From assembly GCA_002716585.1 (NCBI GenBank), contig PBBL01000010.1, positions 62,001 through 126,000 of the forward strand: 64,000 bases of DNA. The letters run 5' to 3'. This document shows positions 33,450 through 42,105 of the stretch, piece after piece. Position 1 is the first letter of the stretch. The number at the start of each line of letters is the position of its first letter. The position numbers and the translations under genes are program-made. Source of the stretch: Myxococcales bacterium (GTDB lineage: Bacteria > Myxococcota_A > Bradymonadia > Bradymonadales > GCA-2716585). The notes below the pieces were generated by a model that was not told where the DNA came from, made no database searches, and saw only the letters and a program-made list of their open reading frames with translations.

Positions 33450-34247
33450 TCAGGCGCGCTCGGTCCTCTCAATGTCCACAACGCCGCCCTCGATGGGCAC
33501 GGAGGCGACCCCCCCGAGCAGGCTCAGCGGCGCTGCGGTCATGGGTTGGCGCACGATAAGAACGCCGACGCCGGTCTCCTCCTTCCAATGGGGCAGCCCC
33601 ACCGCCGTCACGCGCTCCGAGAGCGCTCGCGACGTGAGCGCCTCGTCGTCGTCGCTGTGCTCCTCGTCGTTGCTGCCCTCCTCCTCGTCGCCTTCGTCGG
33701 GCTCCTCGTCGCTGGAGCCCAGCGTCAGCCCGCCGGTGACCGGGACCGCGGCGACCTCGTCCAGGGTGAGCGTGGGCACCGTGGGGATCGCCTGGCGTCG
33801 GATGAAGACCCCAATGCCCGTCAGGCTGTGCCAGGGGTCGAGCGGGACGGCCGTGACCGCGTCGGGCTCGTCAGCGTCGGAGGACGCGTCGTCCTCCTCC
33901 TCGACGAGGACCGCGTCGTCGTAGTCGTCGTCGTCCTCGTCCGGCACCCCGTAGGGGCCGATCTGAGGCCCGTCTTCGTACTCTTCGTCGTCTTCTGGTG
34001 GGGTGGTGTTGCTGTAGGGGTCGTCGAGCTGACCAGCGCGCCCCCAGGTCTTGGCGTCCAGCTCCTCTTTGAACTGGGAGCGGATGTCGTCGATCTCGAT
34101 CGCCTGGCGGATGTCGCTGGTGGCGCGGCGGATCTCGCGCAGCCCCTTGCCGATCATCTGCGCCACCTTGGGCAGTTTTTCAGGGCCAAGGACGAGCAGC
34201 GCAAGCACAGCGATCACCAGAATTTCGGTCATGGACATGCCGAACAT
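33450..34247 (-). CDS. tatB: TatB-type translocase subunit with long tail and duplicated module
   Basis: A 265-residue protein. Residues 1-60 are a standard TatA/B unit: one transmembrane helix (ILVIAVLALLVLGPEKLP) and an amphipathic helix with MIGKGLREIRRATSDIRQ, of the TatB style. After an acidic region (about 75-130) come two related 46-residue modules, at 131-176 and 213-258, separated by a second acidic region. By eye the modules share 21 of 46 residues, including VTAV, GxGV, RQ, VAxVP and GG. I know no TatB with such modules, and their role is unknown. It leads the tatB-tatC-pepA operon from a good promoter. No separate TatA gene is in the window. Confidence 0.88.
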   Translation of the reverse strand: MFGMSMTEILVIAVLALLVLGPEKLPKVAQMIGKGLREIRRATSDIRQAIEIDDIRSQFKEELDAKTWGRAGQLDDPYSNTTPPEDDEEYEDGPQIGPYGVPDEDDDDYDDAVLVEEEDDASSDADEPDAVTAVPLDPWHSLTGIGVFIRRQAIPTVPTLTLDEVAAVPVTGGLTLGSSDEEPDEGDEEEGSNDEEHSDDDEALTSRALSERVTAVGLPHWKEETGVGVLIVRQPMTAAPLSLLGGVASVPIEGGVVDIERTERA

Positions 34248-34376
34248 GATCTTCTGAGCGCTCCTTGAGGTCGGGTCCCGGATCGGAACGTGGCCCGGTG
34301 TCTACGCACACGAGCGCCTGGGCTCGGATCCTCGCGCGAGGTGGGGGGATGCCTCACGCCGCATCCCAGGCCGGGC

Positions 34377-34405
34377 ATACTATCGGATGCGCCCATCGCT
34401 GTAAA
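34377..34405 (-). promoter_or_regulatory. Sigma-70-like promoter of tatB-tatC-pepA
   Basis: Minus strand TTTACA (34400-34405, five of six), 17 bases, TAGTAT (34377-34382, four of six). It lies about 130 bases before the tatB ATG. The same TTTACA and TAGT pattern occurs before the VWA lipoprotein at 46.5 kb. Confidence 0.6.
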
Positions 34406-34480
34406 GGTTCTCCATCGCGCTCCCATCGGGCTTGAGGGTGACTCGGTCGGAGCAGCTGGCGAGAACGCGCACATCTTCGC

Positions 34481-34507
34481 TAAAGGCTGGCGCTGGGCTG
34501 CCGATGA
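34481..34507 (+). promoter_or_regulatory. Sigma-28 (FliA)-type promoter of the flagellar operon
   Basis: TAAA (34481-34484), exactly 15 bases, GCCGATGA (34500-34507). The known FliA consensus is TAAA-N15-GCCGATAA, so 11 of 12 key bases match. It is 66 bases upstream of the fliF ATG and on the right strand. Confidence 0.65.
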
Positions 34508-34573
34508 AGACACTGGTGCATCACGCATCGGATGGATGAACGACACCGTTCGGTCCCTGGAGGTCTTGCTCGC

Positions 34574-36253
34574 ATGTCTGCCACCACACCACAGACCAAC
34601 GACCTGCTGCAGAAGGTGCGTCAGTACTGGTCTTCGCTCTCGATGGGGCGGAAGATCATGTTCGGCACGCTCATCCTCTTCCTCGGGCTCGTATCGGCCT
34701 ACCTCGTCCACCTGGGCAACACCGAGGATTACGCGACGCTGTTCGCGGGGTTGAAGGTGGAGGACGCCGCCGAGATCACCCAGAAGCTGGACGAGAAGAA
34801 GATCCCCTACCAGATCGACGGCGGGGGGACCGCGCTCAAGGTCCCGGTCGCCGAGCTGCACGGCGCGCGGATGATGCTCGCCTCGGAGGGAATGCCTCGC
34901 GGCGGGGCGGTGGGCTTTGAGCTGTTCGACGAGCCCAAGTTCGGCATGACCGCCTTTGAGCAGCAGATGAACTACCGCCGCGCCCTGCAAGGGGAGCTGC
35001 GCCGCACCATCCGCAGCCTCGATGAGGTCGAGAACGTCAGCCTCCACCTCGTGCTCCCGAAGAAGGGCACCTTCCGCGAAGACGATCAGGAGGCCTCGGC
35101 CTCGGTCGTCCTTCAGGTTCGTCAGGGGCGGACGCTGGGGCGCGATCAGGTCAACGGGATCGTCAACCTGGTGGCGGCCTCCGTCGAGGGGTTGACGCCG
35201 GAGCAGGTGACGGTCGTCGACCAACAGGGCGAGATGCTGTCGGCGCCGCGTGACTCGGTCATGTCGGGGACGCTGCCTGCGCTGGAGCTTCGCCAGCAGG
35301 TCGAGCGCGACCTGGAGAAGCGGGTCTTCGCCCTCCTGGAGCCCGCTGTGGGCATGGGCAAGGCCCGCATCCACGTCTCCGCGGAGATGGACTTTCGCAA
35401 GGTCGAGCAGCGCGACGAGATCTTCGACCCGAAGACGGCGGTCGTGCGCAGCGAGAACGTCCGCGAGGAGCGCTCCGAGGACGGCAACGAGGCGGTCGGC
35501 GGGGTCCCGGGCGCGCAGGCCAACGCGCCTGGCGCGGGCGCGCCTGGCGGCGGCGGAGAGGCCGCGGGCGTCATCAGCACCCAGAAGACCGCCAACTACG
35601 AGATCAACCGCACCACCCGCGTCGTCGAGGAGCCCATCGGCACGGTCAAGAAGCTGAACATCGCCGTGCTCATCGACGGCAACTACACCGGGGAGGGGGA
35701 GGAGCGGACGTACGTGCCCAGGAGTGAGGAGGAGCTGATCCAGCTTGAGGCGATCGTCAAGACCGCGGTCGGCTTCGACGAGGCCCGCGGCGACCAGGTG
35801 GTCGTGCGGAACATGCCCTTCGTGGAGACCGAGCAGGCCTTCCCGGTGGGCGACTCCACCGTGCTGATGAGCCCCGACGCCTGGCGCCTGATCCGGTACG
35901 GCGTCATCGTGCTCCTCGCGCTCTTGATCCTCCTGTTCCTCGTGCGCCCGATCGTCAAGGCGGTGACGCAGCAGCCGGTCCCCGAGCCGCCCGACGTCAA
36001 GATCGAGGTCGCCGAGGAGCGCCCCGAGACCATCGAGACCGAGGCGATCAAGCCCGAGCTGCCGAACAACCGCCTGATCGCCATCGAGTACGCGGTCAAC
36101 GACCCGCGCAAGACGGCACAGATATTGCGAGCCTGGTTGCTTGAGGACCTGCCCGAGGAGCAGGCGAAGAACAGCCTCAACGCCGGGGGCGGGGCTGCGG
36201 GCGTGGCGAGCACCGAGCTGGTGCAGTCACCGCCGCCGCCGCCGTCGAGTTGA
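34574..36253 (+). CDS. fliF: Flagellar M-ring protein FliF
   Basis: A 559-residue protein forming the MS ring of the flagellar basal body. It has a first membrane helix (about 29-46), the YscJ/FliF domain with NTEDYATLFAGL, ASEGMPRGGAVGFELFD and NVSLHLVLPKKGTF, then a Gly/Ala-rich loop (about 310-340), a second helix (about 440-460), and a C-terminal cytoplasmic tail with NDPRKTAQILRAWL that is the FliG-binding motif. GGAGGT lies 9 bases before ATG 34574. It is the first gene of the operon; fliE, flgB and flgC, often found just upstream, are absent here. Confidence 0.95.
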   Translation: MSATTPQTNDLLQKVRQYWSSLSMGRKIMFGTLILFLGLVSAYLVHLGNTEDYATLFAGLKVEDAAEITQKLDEKKIPYQIDGGGTALKVPVAELHGARMMLASEGMPRGGAVGFELFDEPKFGMTAFEQQMNYRRALQGELRRTIRSLDEVENVSLHLVLPKKGTFREDDQEASASVVLQVRQGRTLGRDQVNGIVNLVAASVEGLTPEQVTVVDQQGEMLSAPRDSVMSGTLPALELRQQVERDLEKRVFALLEPAVGMGKARIHVSAEMDFRKVEQRDEIFDPKTAVVRSENVREERSEDGNEAVGGVPGAQANAPGAGAPGGGGEAAGVISTQKTANYEINRTTRVVEEPIGTVKKLNIAVLIDGNYTGEGEERTYVPRSEEELIQLEAIVKTAVGFDEARGDQVVVRNMPFVETEQAFPVGDSTVLMSPDAWRLIRYGVIVLLALLILLFLVRPIVKAVTQQPVPEPPDVKIEVAEERPETIETEAIKPELPNNRLIAIEYAVNDPRKTAQILRAWLLEDLPEEQAKNSLNAGGGAAGVASTELVQSPPPPPSS

Positions 36254-36286
36254 TACCAATGTGTGAGCGCGAGTGGGTGAGGAGTC

Positions 36287-37399
36287 ATGGCCACGAAACC
36301 GTCACTGTCTGAGAAGCGAGGTCGGCGCGGAGGCGCGCGCGGCGCCCGCGGGGCGAGAGCCTCCGCGAAGAACGCCAAGCCGGAGAAGGAGGCGTCGAAG
36401 TCGCGCCTCAAGGGGGCGCAGCGCGCGGCGCTGTTCCTGCTCTCGCTTCAAGAGGACACCGCCGCGCAGGTGTTTCGTCACCTGGAGCGTGACGAGATCC
36501 GCAAGATCATGAACGCCATGCGCGAGATGAACAACGTGCCGACCCAGGCGATCAAGGAGGTGTTTGACGAGTTCTCCTACTTCGTCAAGCACGAGCCGGT
36601 CATGCTTGAGGGCGGCGCGGACTACCTGCGCGGGGCCCTCGACCGGGCGCTGGGCCGCGAGGAGGCCCGCTTGATCCTCGGCGAGGCGATCCCCCGCGAG
36701 GAGCCCGACTCGCCGAAGCTGGAGCGGCTCTCGGCGGTGGATCCGAGCGCGCTGGCCAACGTCCTGGAGACCGAGCACCCGCAGACCATCGCGCTGGTGC
36801 TGGTCAACCTGGAGTCCGAGCATGCCTCGCGGGTGCTCGCCCGCATGGACGGGGAGCTTCAGGACCGCGTGATGAACCGGATCGCGCGGTTGGAGCGGGT
36901 CAACCCGATGGTCATCAAGGACATCGAGGCGAGCCTGTTGGCCGAGCTGCAGGGGCTCGCGGGCGAGGACGAGCAGGAGATCAAGGGTGTGGCGCAGGCC
37001 GCCGCGCTGCTCAACAACATGGAGCGCACGGTGGGGGTCGAGCTGCTCGGCCGCCTGGAGGAGTCGGACGACGCGCTGGCCTCCAAGATCCGGGACTCCA
37101 TGTTCACCTTCGACGACATGGCGGGCGTGGACGATCGGGGTATGCAGGCGATCCTCAAGGAGGTGAGCACCGACGACCTGATCATCGCGCTCAAGACCGC
37201 GAGCGAGGACCTCAAGGGCAAGATCTTCCGCAACATGTCGTCGCGCGCCGCGCAGATGATGGCGGACGACCTGGAGGCGATGGGGCCTGTGCGGTTGGCC
37301 GAGGTCGAGGAGGCCCAGAAGAAAATCGCCGCCGTGGCGCTCCGTCTCCAGGAGGAGGGGACGATCGTCATCGCTGGCGCTGGCGAAGACGTGGTGTAG
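36287..37399 (+). CDS. fliG: Flagellar motor switch protein FliG
   Basis: A 370-residue rotor protein that binds FliF and converts stator force to rotation. The N-terminal domain has AALFLLSLQEDTAAQVFRHL, the middle domain the EHPQTIALVL motif, and the C-terminal domain the charged torque helix region near DDRGMQAILKEVSTDDLIIALK. Residues 1-42 are an unusual basic, Arg/Gly/Ala-rich extension (RGRRGGARGARGARAS) ahead of the usual start of homology. GTGAGGAGTC precedes the ATG. It is second in the operon, 33 bases after fliF. Confidence 0.95.
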   Translation: MATKPSLSEKRGRRGGARGARGARASAKNAKPEKEASKSRLKGAQRAALFLLSLQEDTAAQVFRHLERDEIRKIMNAMREMNNVPTQAIKEVFDEFSYFVKHEPVMLEGGADYLRGALDRALGREEARLILGEAIPREEPDSPKLERLSAVDPSALANVLETEHPQTIALVLVNLESEHASRVLARMDGELQDRVMNRIARLERVNPMVIKDIEASLLAELQGLAGEDEQEIKGVAQAAALLNNMERTVGVELLGRLEESDDALASKIRDSMFTFDDMAGVDDRGMQAILKEVSTDDLIIALKTASEDLKGKIFRNMSSRAAQMMADDLEAMGPVRLAEVEEAQKKIAAVALRLQEEGTIVIAGAGEDVV

Positions 37400-37409
37400 G
37401 AGGTCGATC

Positions 37410-38219
37410 ATGGTGCTCAAGCTGTTGTCCCAGAGTCCGATCATTCGCGGCGCCGATGCGGACGCGGTGCAGCCGGTGCCCTTCGCCGCGAGCGCGCAGG
37501 GGGGTGAAGGGGTGCCGGCCTGGGCGAGGCGCGTCGAGGCGTCCGAGCCGCAGGCGTGGCAGCCCTTCGATCCCAGCCCAGGCCGACCCGCCCCGCAGGC
37601 GGTCGCGGCGCCTGAGGAGGACGAGGGCCTTCAAGCGGTCGCCGAGCAGCTGGAGCAGGCGTACCAGGAGGCCTTCGCGCAGGGGATGGAGGAGGGCTAC
37701 ACCGAAGGGGTGAGCCAGGGTAGGGCCGAGGGCGAGGCGCAGGCGCAGGAGCAGGTCGAGGCCGAGTTGGAGAAGCTGCGAAGCTCCTGCCAGGCGCTTG
37801 AGGCCGAGGTCCAGCGCTTGCTGGAGAGCCGCGCCCAGCTCACCGAGCAGCTGGAGGAGGACGCCGTGGAGCTGGCGCTGCTCATCGGCGAGCGGTTGGC
37901 GGCGGAGGCGCAGCTCCAGGACACCGGGTGGGTGGCGCCGCTGGTGCGCGAGGCCGCGGGCGCGCTGACCGAGGCCGATCGGGTCGTCTGCGCGGTGTCG
38001 CCCGAGCTGGCGAGCCGTCTCCAGGAGGCGGGCGCGAGCCTGGCGGGCAGCGGGGTGTTGATGGAGGTGCGCGAGGGGCTGAAGCCGCTCGACGTCGTCG
38101 TGGAGAGCCGCTTCGGGCGCGTGGACGCGAGCTTCTCGGAGCGGCTGGAGCACATGCGCCGGGCGACCGAGGAGCAGCTCGGTCAACCTCACGAGCCGGG
38201 TGAGCAGGAGGTCGCATGA
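37410..38219 (+). CDS. fliH: Flagellar assembly protein FliH
   Basis: A 269-residue regulator of the export ATPase FliI. The sequence has a disordered N-terminus (about 1-70), a long helical region with the Gly-spaced AQGMEEGYTEGVSQGRAEGEAQ (about 90-112) characteristic of FliH glycine-repeat helices, then a C-terminal domain with LKPLDVVVESRFGRVDASFSERLEHM. Ribosome site GGAGGT precedes the ATG. Its end overlaps fliI by 4 bases (ATGA), typical of coupled translation. Confidence 0.88.
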   Translation: MVLKLLSQSPIIRGADADAVQPVPFAASAQGGEGVPAWARRVEASEPQAWQPFDPSPGRPAPQAVAAPEEDEGLQAVAEQLEQAYQEAFAQGMEEGYTEGVSQGRAEGEAQAQEQVEAELEKLRSSCQALEAEVQRLLESRAQLTEQLEEDAVELALLIGERLAAEAQLQDTGWVAPLVREAAGALTEADRVVCAVSPELASRLQEAGASLAGSGVLMEVREGLKPLDVVVESRFGRVDASFSERLEHMRRATEEQLGQPHEPGEQEVA

Positions 38220-39574
38220 GGGGCCGCCTGGGTCGCATCGCCGAGGCCGTACAGCGAACGCCGCTGCTGCGCGAGGAGGGCAAGGTCACGCGGGTGATCG
38301 GCCTGGTCGTGGAGGGGTTCGGGAGGGGCGCGTTCGTCGGAGAGATGTGCCACATCGAGTCGGTCTCGTCGGGCTGGGTGCCAGCGGAGGTGGTGGGGTT
38401 TCGCGACGAGCGGATCCTGCTGATGCCCTTCGGCTCGGCGGACGGGATCGGGATGGGGTGTCGGATCCGCCCGACCGGGCAGAGCGTCCGGGTCGGGGTG
38501 GGGCCGCAGCTCCTGGGGCGCGTCCTGGATGGCCTCGGGCAGCCCCTCGACGGGAAGCCGCTGGGTCCCCTGGAGGCGACCCGCTCGCTCCACGCCGAGC
38601 CGCTCAACCCGATGCTGCGGCGGCCCATCGAGGAGCCGCTCGACATCGGGATCTCGGTCCTCAACGGGCTCTTGACGGTGGGCAAGGGGCAGCGCGTCGG
38701 GATCATGGCGGGCAGCGGCGTCGGCAAGTCGGTCCTGCTGGGGATGATGGCCCGCAACGTCCAGGCGGACATCTCCGTGATCGCCTTGATCGGTGAGCGC
38801 GGTCGCGAGGTGCGGGACTTCATCGACAACATCCTGGGGCCGGAGGGGCTGGCGCGCTCGGTCGTGGTCTGCGCGACGAGCGATCAGGGGCCGTTGATCC
38901 GGATGCGTGGGGCGTACCTGGCGACGACGATCGCCGAGTACTTCCGCGAGCAGGGCCGAGACGTGCTGCTGGTGATGGACTCGGTGACGCGCTTCGCCAT
39001 GGCGCAGCGCGAGATCGGGCTCGCGATCGGTGAGCCGCCCGCGACCAAGGGCTACACCCCGTCGGTCTTTGCGACGCTCCCCAAGTTGCTGGAGCGGGCA
39101 GGGAACGACGGCGGGGAGGGGAGCTTGACCGCGTTCTACACGGTCCTCGTTGAGGGGGACGACATGCAGGACCCCATCGGCGACGCGGCCCGCGGGATCC
39201 TGGACGGCCACATCGTGCTGTCGCGCGACCTGGCGGGGCGAGGCCATTACCCCGCCGTGGACGTGCTCGGGTCGGCCAGCCGCGTCATGAGCGCGGTGAC
39301 CTCGCCGGAGCATCGCCAGATCGCCCTCAAGGCGAGGCAGCTTATTGCCGATTACAAGGAAGCGGAGGACCTCATCAACATTGGAGCCTATCAGCACGGC
39401 TCCAACCCCAAGGTGGATGAGGCGATCGCGCGCAACGAGGCCGTAACGGCCGCTATTCGGCAGATGAGCGATCAGAACATGTCGATGGACGAGACCCTCC
39501 AGCAGCTCAAAGCGGCGACGCAGGGTCCGACTCAGGCAGGTCGCTCCCAAGCGAGGGGCAGAGAGAGGCGATGA
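38216..39574 (+). CDS. fliI: Flagellum-specific ATP synthase FliI
   Basis: A 452-residue F1-beta-like ATPase that powers the flagellar type III export gate. Walker A is GIMAGSGVGKSVLLG (about 162-176), the catalytic Glu is in IALIGERGREV, Walker B is in VLLVMDSVTRFA, and SVFATLPKLLERAG is diagnostic of FliI. The start ATG overlaps the fliH stop and the stop overlaps fliJ (ATGA both times). The C-terminus has a Gln/Arg-rich tail. Confidence 0.96.
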   Translation: MRGRLGRIAEAVQRTPLLREEGKVTRVIGLVVEGFGRGAFVGEMCHIESVSSGWVPAEVVGFRDERILLMPFGSADGIGMGCRIRPTGQSVRVGVGPQLLGRVLDGLGQPLDGKPLGPLEATRSLHAEPLNPMLRRPIEEPLDIGISVLNGLLTVGKGQRVGIMAGSGVGKSVLLGMMARNVQADISVIALIGERGREVRDFIDNILGPEGLARSVVVCATSDQGPLIRMRGAYLATTIAEYFREQGRDVLLVMDSVTRFAMAQREIGLAIGEPPATKGYTPSVFATLPKLLERAGNDGGEGSLTAFYTVLVEGDDMQDPIGDAARGILDGHIVLSRDLAGRGHYPAVDVLGSASRVMSAVTSPEHRQIALKARQLIADYKEAEDLINIGAYQHGSNPKVDEAIARNEAVTAAIRQMSDQNMSMDETLQQLKAATQGPTQAGRSQARGRERR

Positions 39575-40038
39575 GGGAACTCAACCACAAGCTCAAGACC
39601 GGGCGCACGCTCAAGCGCGTCCGTGAGATCCGCGAACAGATCGCGCAGCTTCACGTGGCCCAGGCCCACGCGGACGTCCATCGCTCCACCGAGGAGGAGG
39701 AGGTGCGCGAGAGCGAGCTTCAGAGCTTCGACCACGAGCTGCAGGCCGAGGCCAGCGACGGGATGTCGATGAGGTCGTTCATGCACTACCAGGAGCTGCG
39801 GGGCATGCACGTCGCCGCGGTCGGGCAGGCCCGCGAGGAGCGCCAGAGCGCCGAGGAGCGGGTCACGGAGCAGCGGCGGCTGCTCGTGGACGCGACGACG
39901 CAGCGGCGGAGCGCGGAGCGCCTCGTGTCGCTCATCTCGGCGCGGCGCGCCGTGGCGTTCCGGCGCTTTGAGCAGAAGCAGGCCGACGACATGACCTGCG
40001 CCCGCTTCGGCCAGGGCGATTACGACGACGCGGCCTGA
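39571..40038 (+). CDS. fliJ: FliJ-like flagellar export chaperone
   Basis: A 155-residue, almost fully helical, charged protein predicted to form an antiparallel coiled coil. Sequence similarity to FliJ is weak, as is usual for the family. Identification rests on length, coiled-coil character and its place directly after fliI with an ATGA overlap. FliJ is the stalk-like partner of the FliI hexamer and recycles export chaperones. The conserved helical pattern RTLKRVREIREQIAQLHVAQ is consistent with it. Confidence 0.78.
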   Translation: MRELNHKLKTGRTLKRVREIREQIAQLHVAQAHADVHRSTEEEEVRESELQSFDHELQAEASDGMSMRSFMHYQELRGMHVAAVGQAREERQSAEERVTEQRRLLVDATTQRRSAERLVSLISARRAVAFRRFEQKQADDMTCARFGQGDYDDAA

Positions 40039-40066
40039 CGCCGCCCGCGCAACGGACGAGGCGACC

Positions 40067-40651
40067 ATGTTCAACCAGCAGCGCCCCAGTCGGCCCTTCG
40101 CGTCTCAGCCGGGCCAGCTACGCAGGAGCCTCGGGTTCCTGTTCGGAGCGGCGATCGTCGTCGGCGGTCTGATGGTGGTCGATCGCAGCCCCTCCGCCGA
40201 GGAGGGTGAGGCGCCTCAGCTCCCCGAGTGCGCCGACCGACCCGCCGCGAGTCGCCTCTACACCCAGCTCCGGGAGCGCCACGTCGGCATGCGCCAGGAG
40301 GAGCTTCAGCTCCAGCGCGAGTCGGAGGTCCTGGACACCCGGCGGGCCGAGCTGGTCAAGCAGCTTGAAGAGCTGCGCGCCCTCCGGGTCGAGGTGGACC
40401 GTCGCCTGGACGCGTGGGAGAAGAAGGCCGACTCGGCCCGGCAGCAGCGCGTCGCGCACCTCGTCGCCGTGCTCGCCGAGGTGCCCGCCCCGAGCGCGGC
40501 GCGGATCCTGGTGGAGCTGGAGCAGGAGCTGGCCGTGGATGTCCTGCGGAGCGGCGACAAGTCCCGCGCCGGGGAGATCCTCTCGGCGCTCCCGACCGAC
40601 AAGGCGGCCGTCTTCGCCAGCGCGCTCGCGGCGGACGTCAAAGGGCGGTGA
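40067..40651 (+). CDS. MotE-like / MgtE N-domain flagellar protein
   Basis: A 194-residue protein with one N-terminal membrane anchor (LGFLFGAAIVVGGLMVV, about 22-38), a coiled coil (about 65-125) and a C-terminal MgtE-N-like helical domain with VLAEVPAPSAARILVELE and SRAGEILSALPTDKAAVFASAL. Proteins of this layout in this operon position (MotE-like) are periplasmic chaperone or stator-support proteins. Its stop forms TGAGCGCTCA. RBS GAGGCGACC precedes the ATG. Confidence 0.75.
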   Translation: MFNQQRPSRPFASQPGQLRRSLGFLFGAAIVVGGLMVVDRSPSAEEGEAPQLPECADRPAASRLYTQLRERHVGMRQEELQLQRESEVLDTRRAELVKQLEELRALRVEVDRRLDAWEKKADSARQQRVAHLVAVLAEVPAPSAARILVELEQELAVDVLRSGDKSRAGEILSALPTDKAAVFASALAADVKGR

Positions 40652-40694
40652 GCGCTCAGCCGCCGCCCCCACCACACCCAACCCTGGAGATGTC

Positions 40695-42077
40695 ATGGTG
40701 ACCCGACCGCTGGGGGGATCCAACCCCATCGCCACACCCTCGTCGTCACCGAGGTCCCGCGAGACGCCGGACGACGCCTTCGCCCACCTGCTCGCCGCGC
40801 AGCTACCTGGCCCCAGCGCTGCGCCGCTCCCGAAGAGCGCACCGACAGGTGAGCCCGACCACGTCCACGACGAAGGCGTGGAGGATGAGGAGGCTCGCCC
40901 CGTGTGGTCGGGAGCGGGGCTGGAGGCCGTCGCCCCTGTGGAGGTGGACTGGTCGATCGCGCCGGGAGCCGAGGAGGCCACAACGACCCACGGCGTAGAC
41001 GCCTGGGAGAGAGGTGTCCCTGGGGGCGCTCCTGACCAAGGCGTTACGGCGAAGGTGGACGCCTCGATCCCCCCCAGCGCGGAGGGCGGCTCGCTCCACG
41101 GCACGACGCTTCAGGCGCCTGAGGGCGAAGGCGTGACCCCGGCCGTGCTGGAGGGGTTCGTCGGTGAGGGGACCGACGGTCCGTCATCGCCATGGGAGGG
41201 GCGCGCCCTGCCCTGGCTCACGGCGGGGCCCTCCGAGGTCACCTCGGAGGTGCGCTGGAGCGGTTCGACCCCTTCCGGCTCGACGACGACCGATCCGCAG
41301 GCGGCGGTCGAGGGAGACGTCTGGGCGATCTGGAGCGGGCGGCTGGAGACGCGCGACGCGGCGCAGGTGGAGGCGCCCGTGGTGGTCGCCGAGGCGCCTG
41401 CGGTGGTCGCTGAAGAACCCGTGGTGGTCGTTGAGGAGCCGCTGGAGGTTGAGGGGGAGCCCGCCGCGGAGCTGGACGCGGTCGAACTGGCCGCCAGCGA
41501 GGCGGAGCTGGGGCAGGGGGCTGATCCCGACTCGGATCAACCCGGCGAGGGGGCGCCGCGCCTCCAGGCTCCGCTCAAGGGGGCGACCGGAGGGGAAAAA
41601 TTTGAGGTCACCCTCGGCGCGGTCGATGTCTTGAGGGCTCCAGGCGCCGACGGAGCGAGCCCGGCCTCGCCGGAGCGGGCGCGCTCCATCGCCCACGCCA
41701 CGCGGGAGATCATCCCCGAGCTGACGAAGATGGAGGCGGGCGCCTCGGAGGCCCGCATCGAGCTTCGCGTGGGCGATGAGACCGTCGTGGTCAACGTCCG
41801 GGTGAAGGACGGCGCGGTGGACGTGGACATCTCCGGGGTCTCCCGCGCCGAGCTGGCGCGGATCCGCGAGGAGCTGGCGTCACGCCTGCCGGGCACCGGC
41901 CTGGACATGGGCGATCTGCGCCAGGGCGAGGAGCGACGACGGGACTGGGAGCCCGATGAACGCGACGGCTGGCGTCGGTTCAAGGACGAAGACGAGGACG
42001 CCGCGAGCGGTCGCGCGACCGAGCGGCCCCCAGCCGAGCCGAGCGCGCCCCGCGGTCGGATATGGCTCAAGGCATGA
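40695..42077 (+). CDS. fliK: Flagellar hook-length control protein FliK-like
   Basis: A 460-residue protein with a long, disordered N-terminal part (about 1-320), rich in Pro, Glu, Gly and Val, including VVVAEAPAVVAEEPVVVVEE repeats, and a compact C-terminal region (about 330-420) with LTKMEAGASEARIELRVGD and SRAELARIREELASRL that fits the Flg_hook domain. FliK measures hook length and switches export specificity. ATG 40695 has GGAGATG upstream. Identification relies on the domain layout and on its place before flgD. Confidence 0.75.
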   Translation: MVTRPLGGSNPIATPSSSPRSRETPDDAFAHLLAAQLPGPSAAPLPKSAPTGEPDHVHDEGVEDEEARPVWSGAGLEAVAPVEVDWSIAPGAEEATTTHGVDAWERGVPGGAPDQGVTAKVDASIPPSAEGGSLHGTTLQAPEGEGVTPAVLEGFVGEGTDGPSSPWEGRALPWLTAGPSEVTSEVRWSGSTPSGSTTTDPQAAVEGDVWAIWSGRLETRDAAQVEAPVVVAEAPAVVAEEPVVVVEEPLEVEGEPAAELDAVELAASEAELGQGADPDSDQPGEGAPRLQAPLKGATGGEKFEVTLGAVDVLRAPGADGASPASPERARSIAHATREIIPELTKMEAGASEARIELRVGDETVVVNVRVKDGAVDVDISGVSRAELARIREELASRLPGTGLDMGDLRQGEERRRDWEPDERDGWRRFKDEDEDAASGRATERPPAEPSAPRGRIWLKA

Positions 42078-42105
42078 ACGCCCGCAGAGGGCGCTGAGGT
42101 GAACG

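Larger units (their letters stand above)
34248..34573. other. Divergent intergenic region between tatB and fliF
   Basis: 326 bases without a credible gene. It holds the minus-strand tat promoter (34377-34405), a plus-strand sigma-28-like promoter (34481-34507) and a strong GGAGGT ribosome site (34559-34564) for fliF. Nothing else was recognised. Confidence 0.7.
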
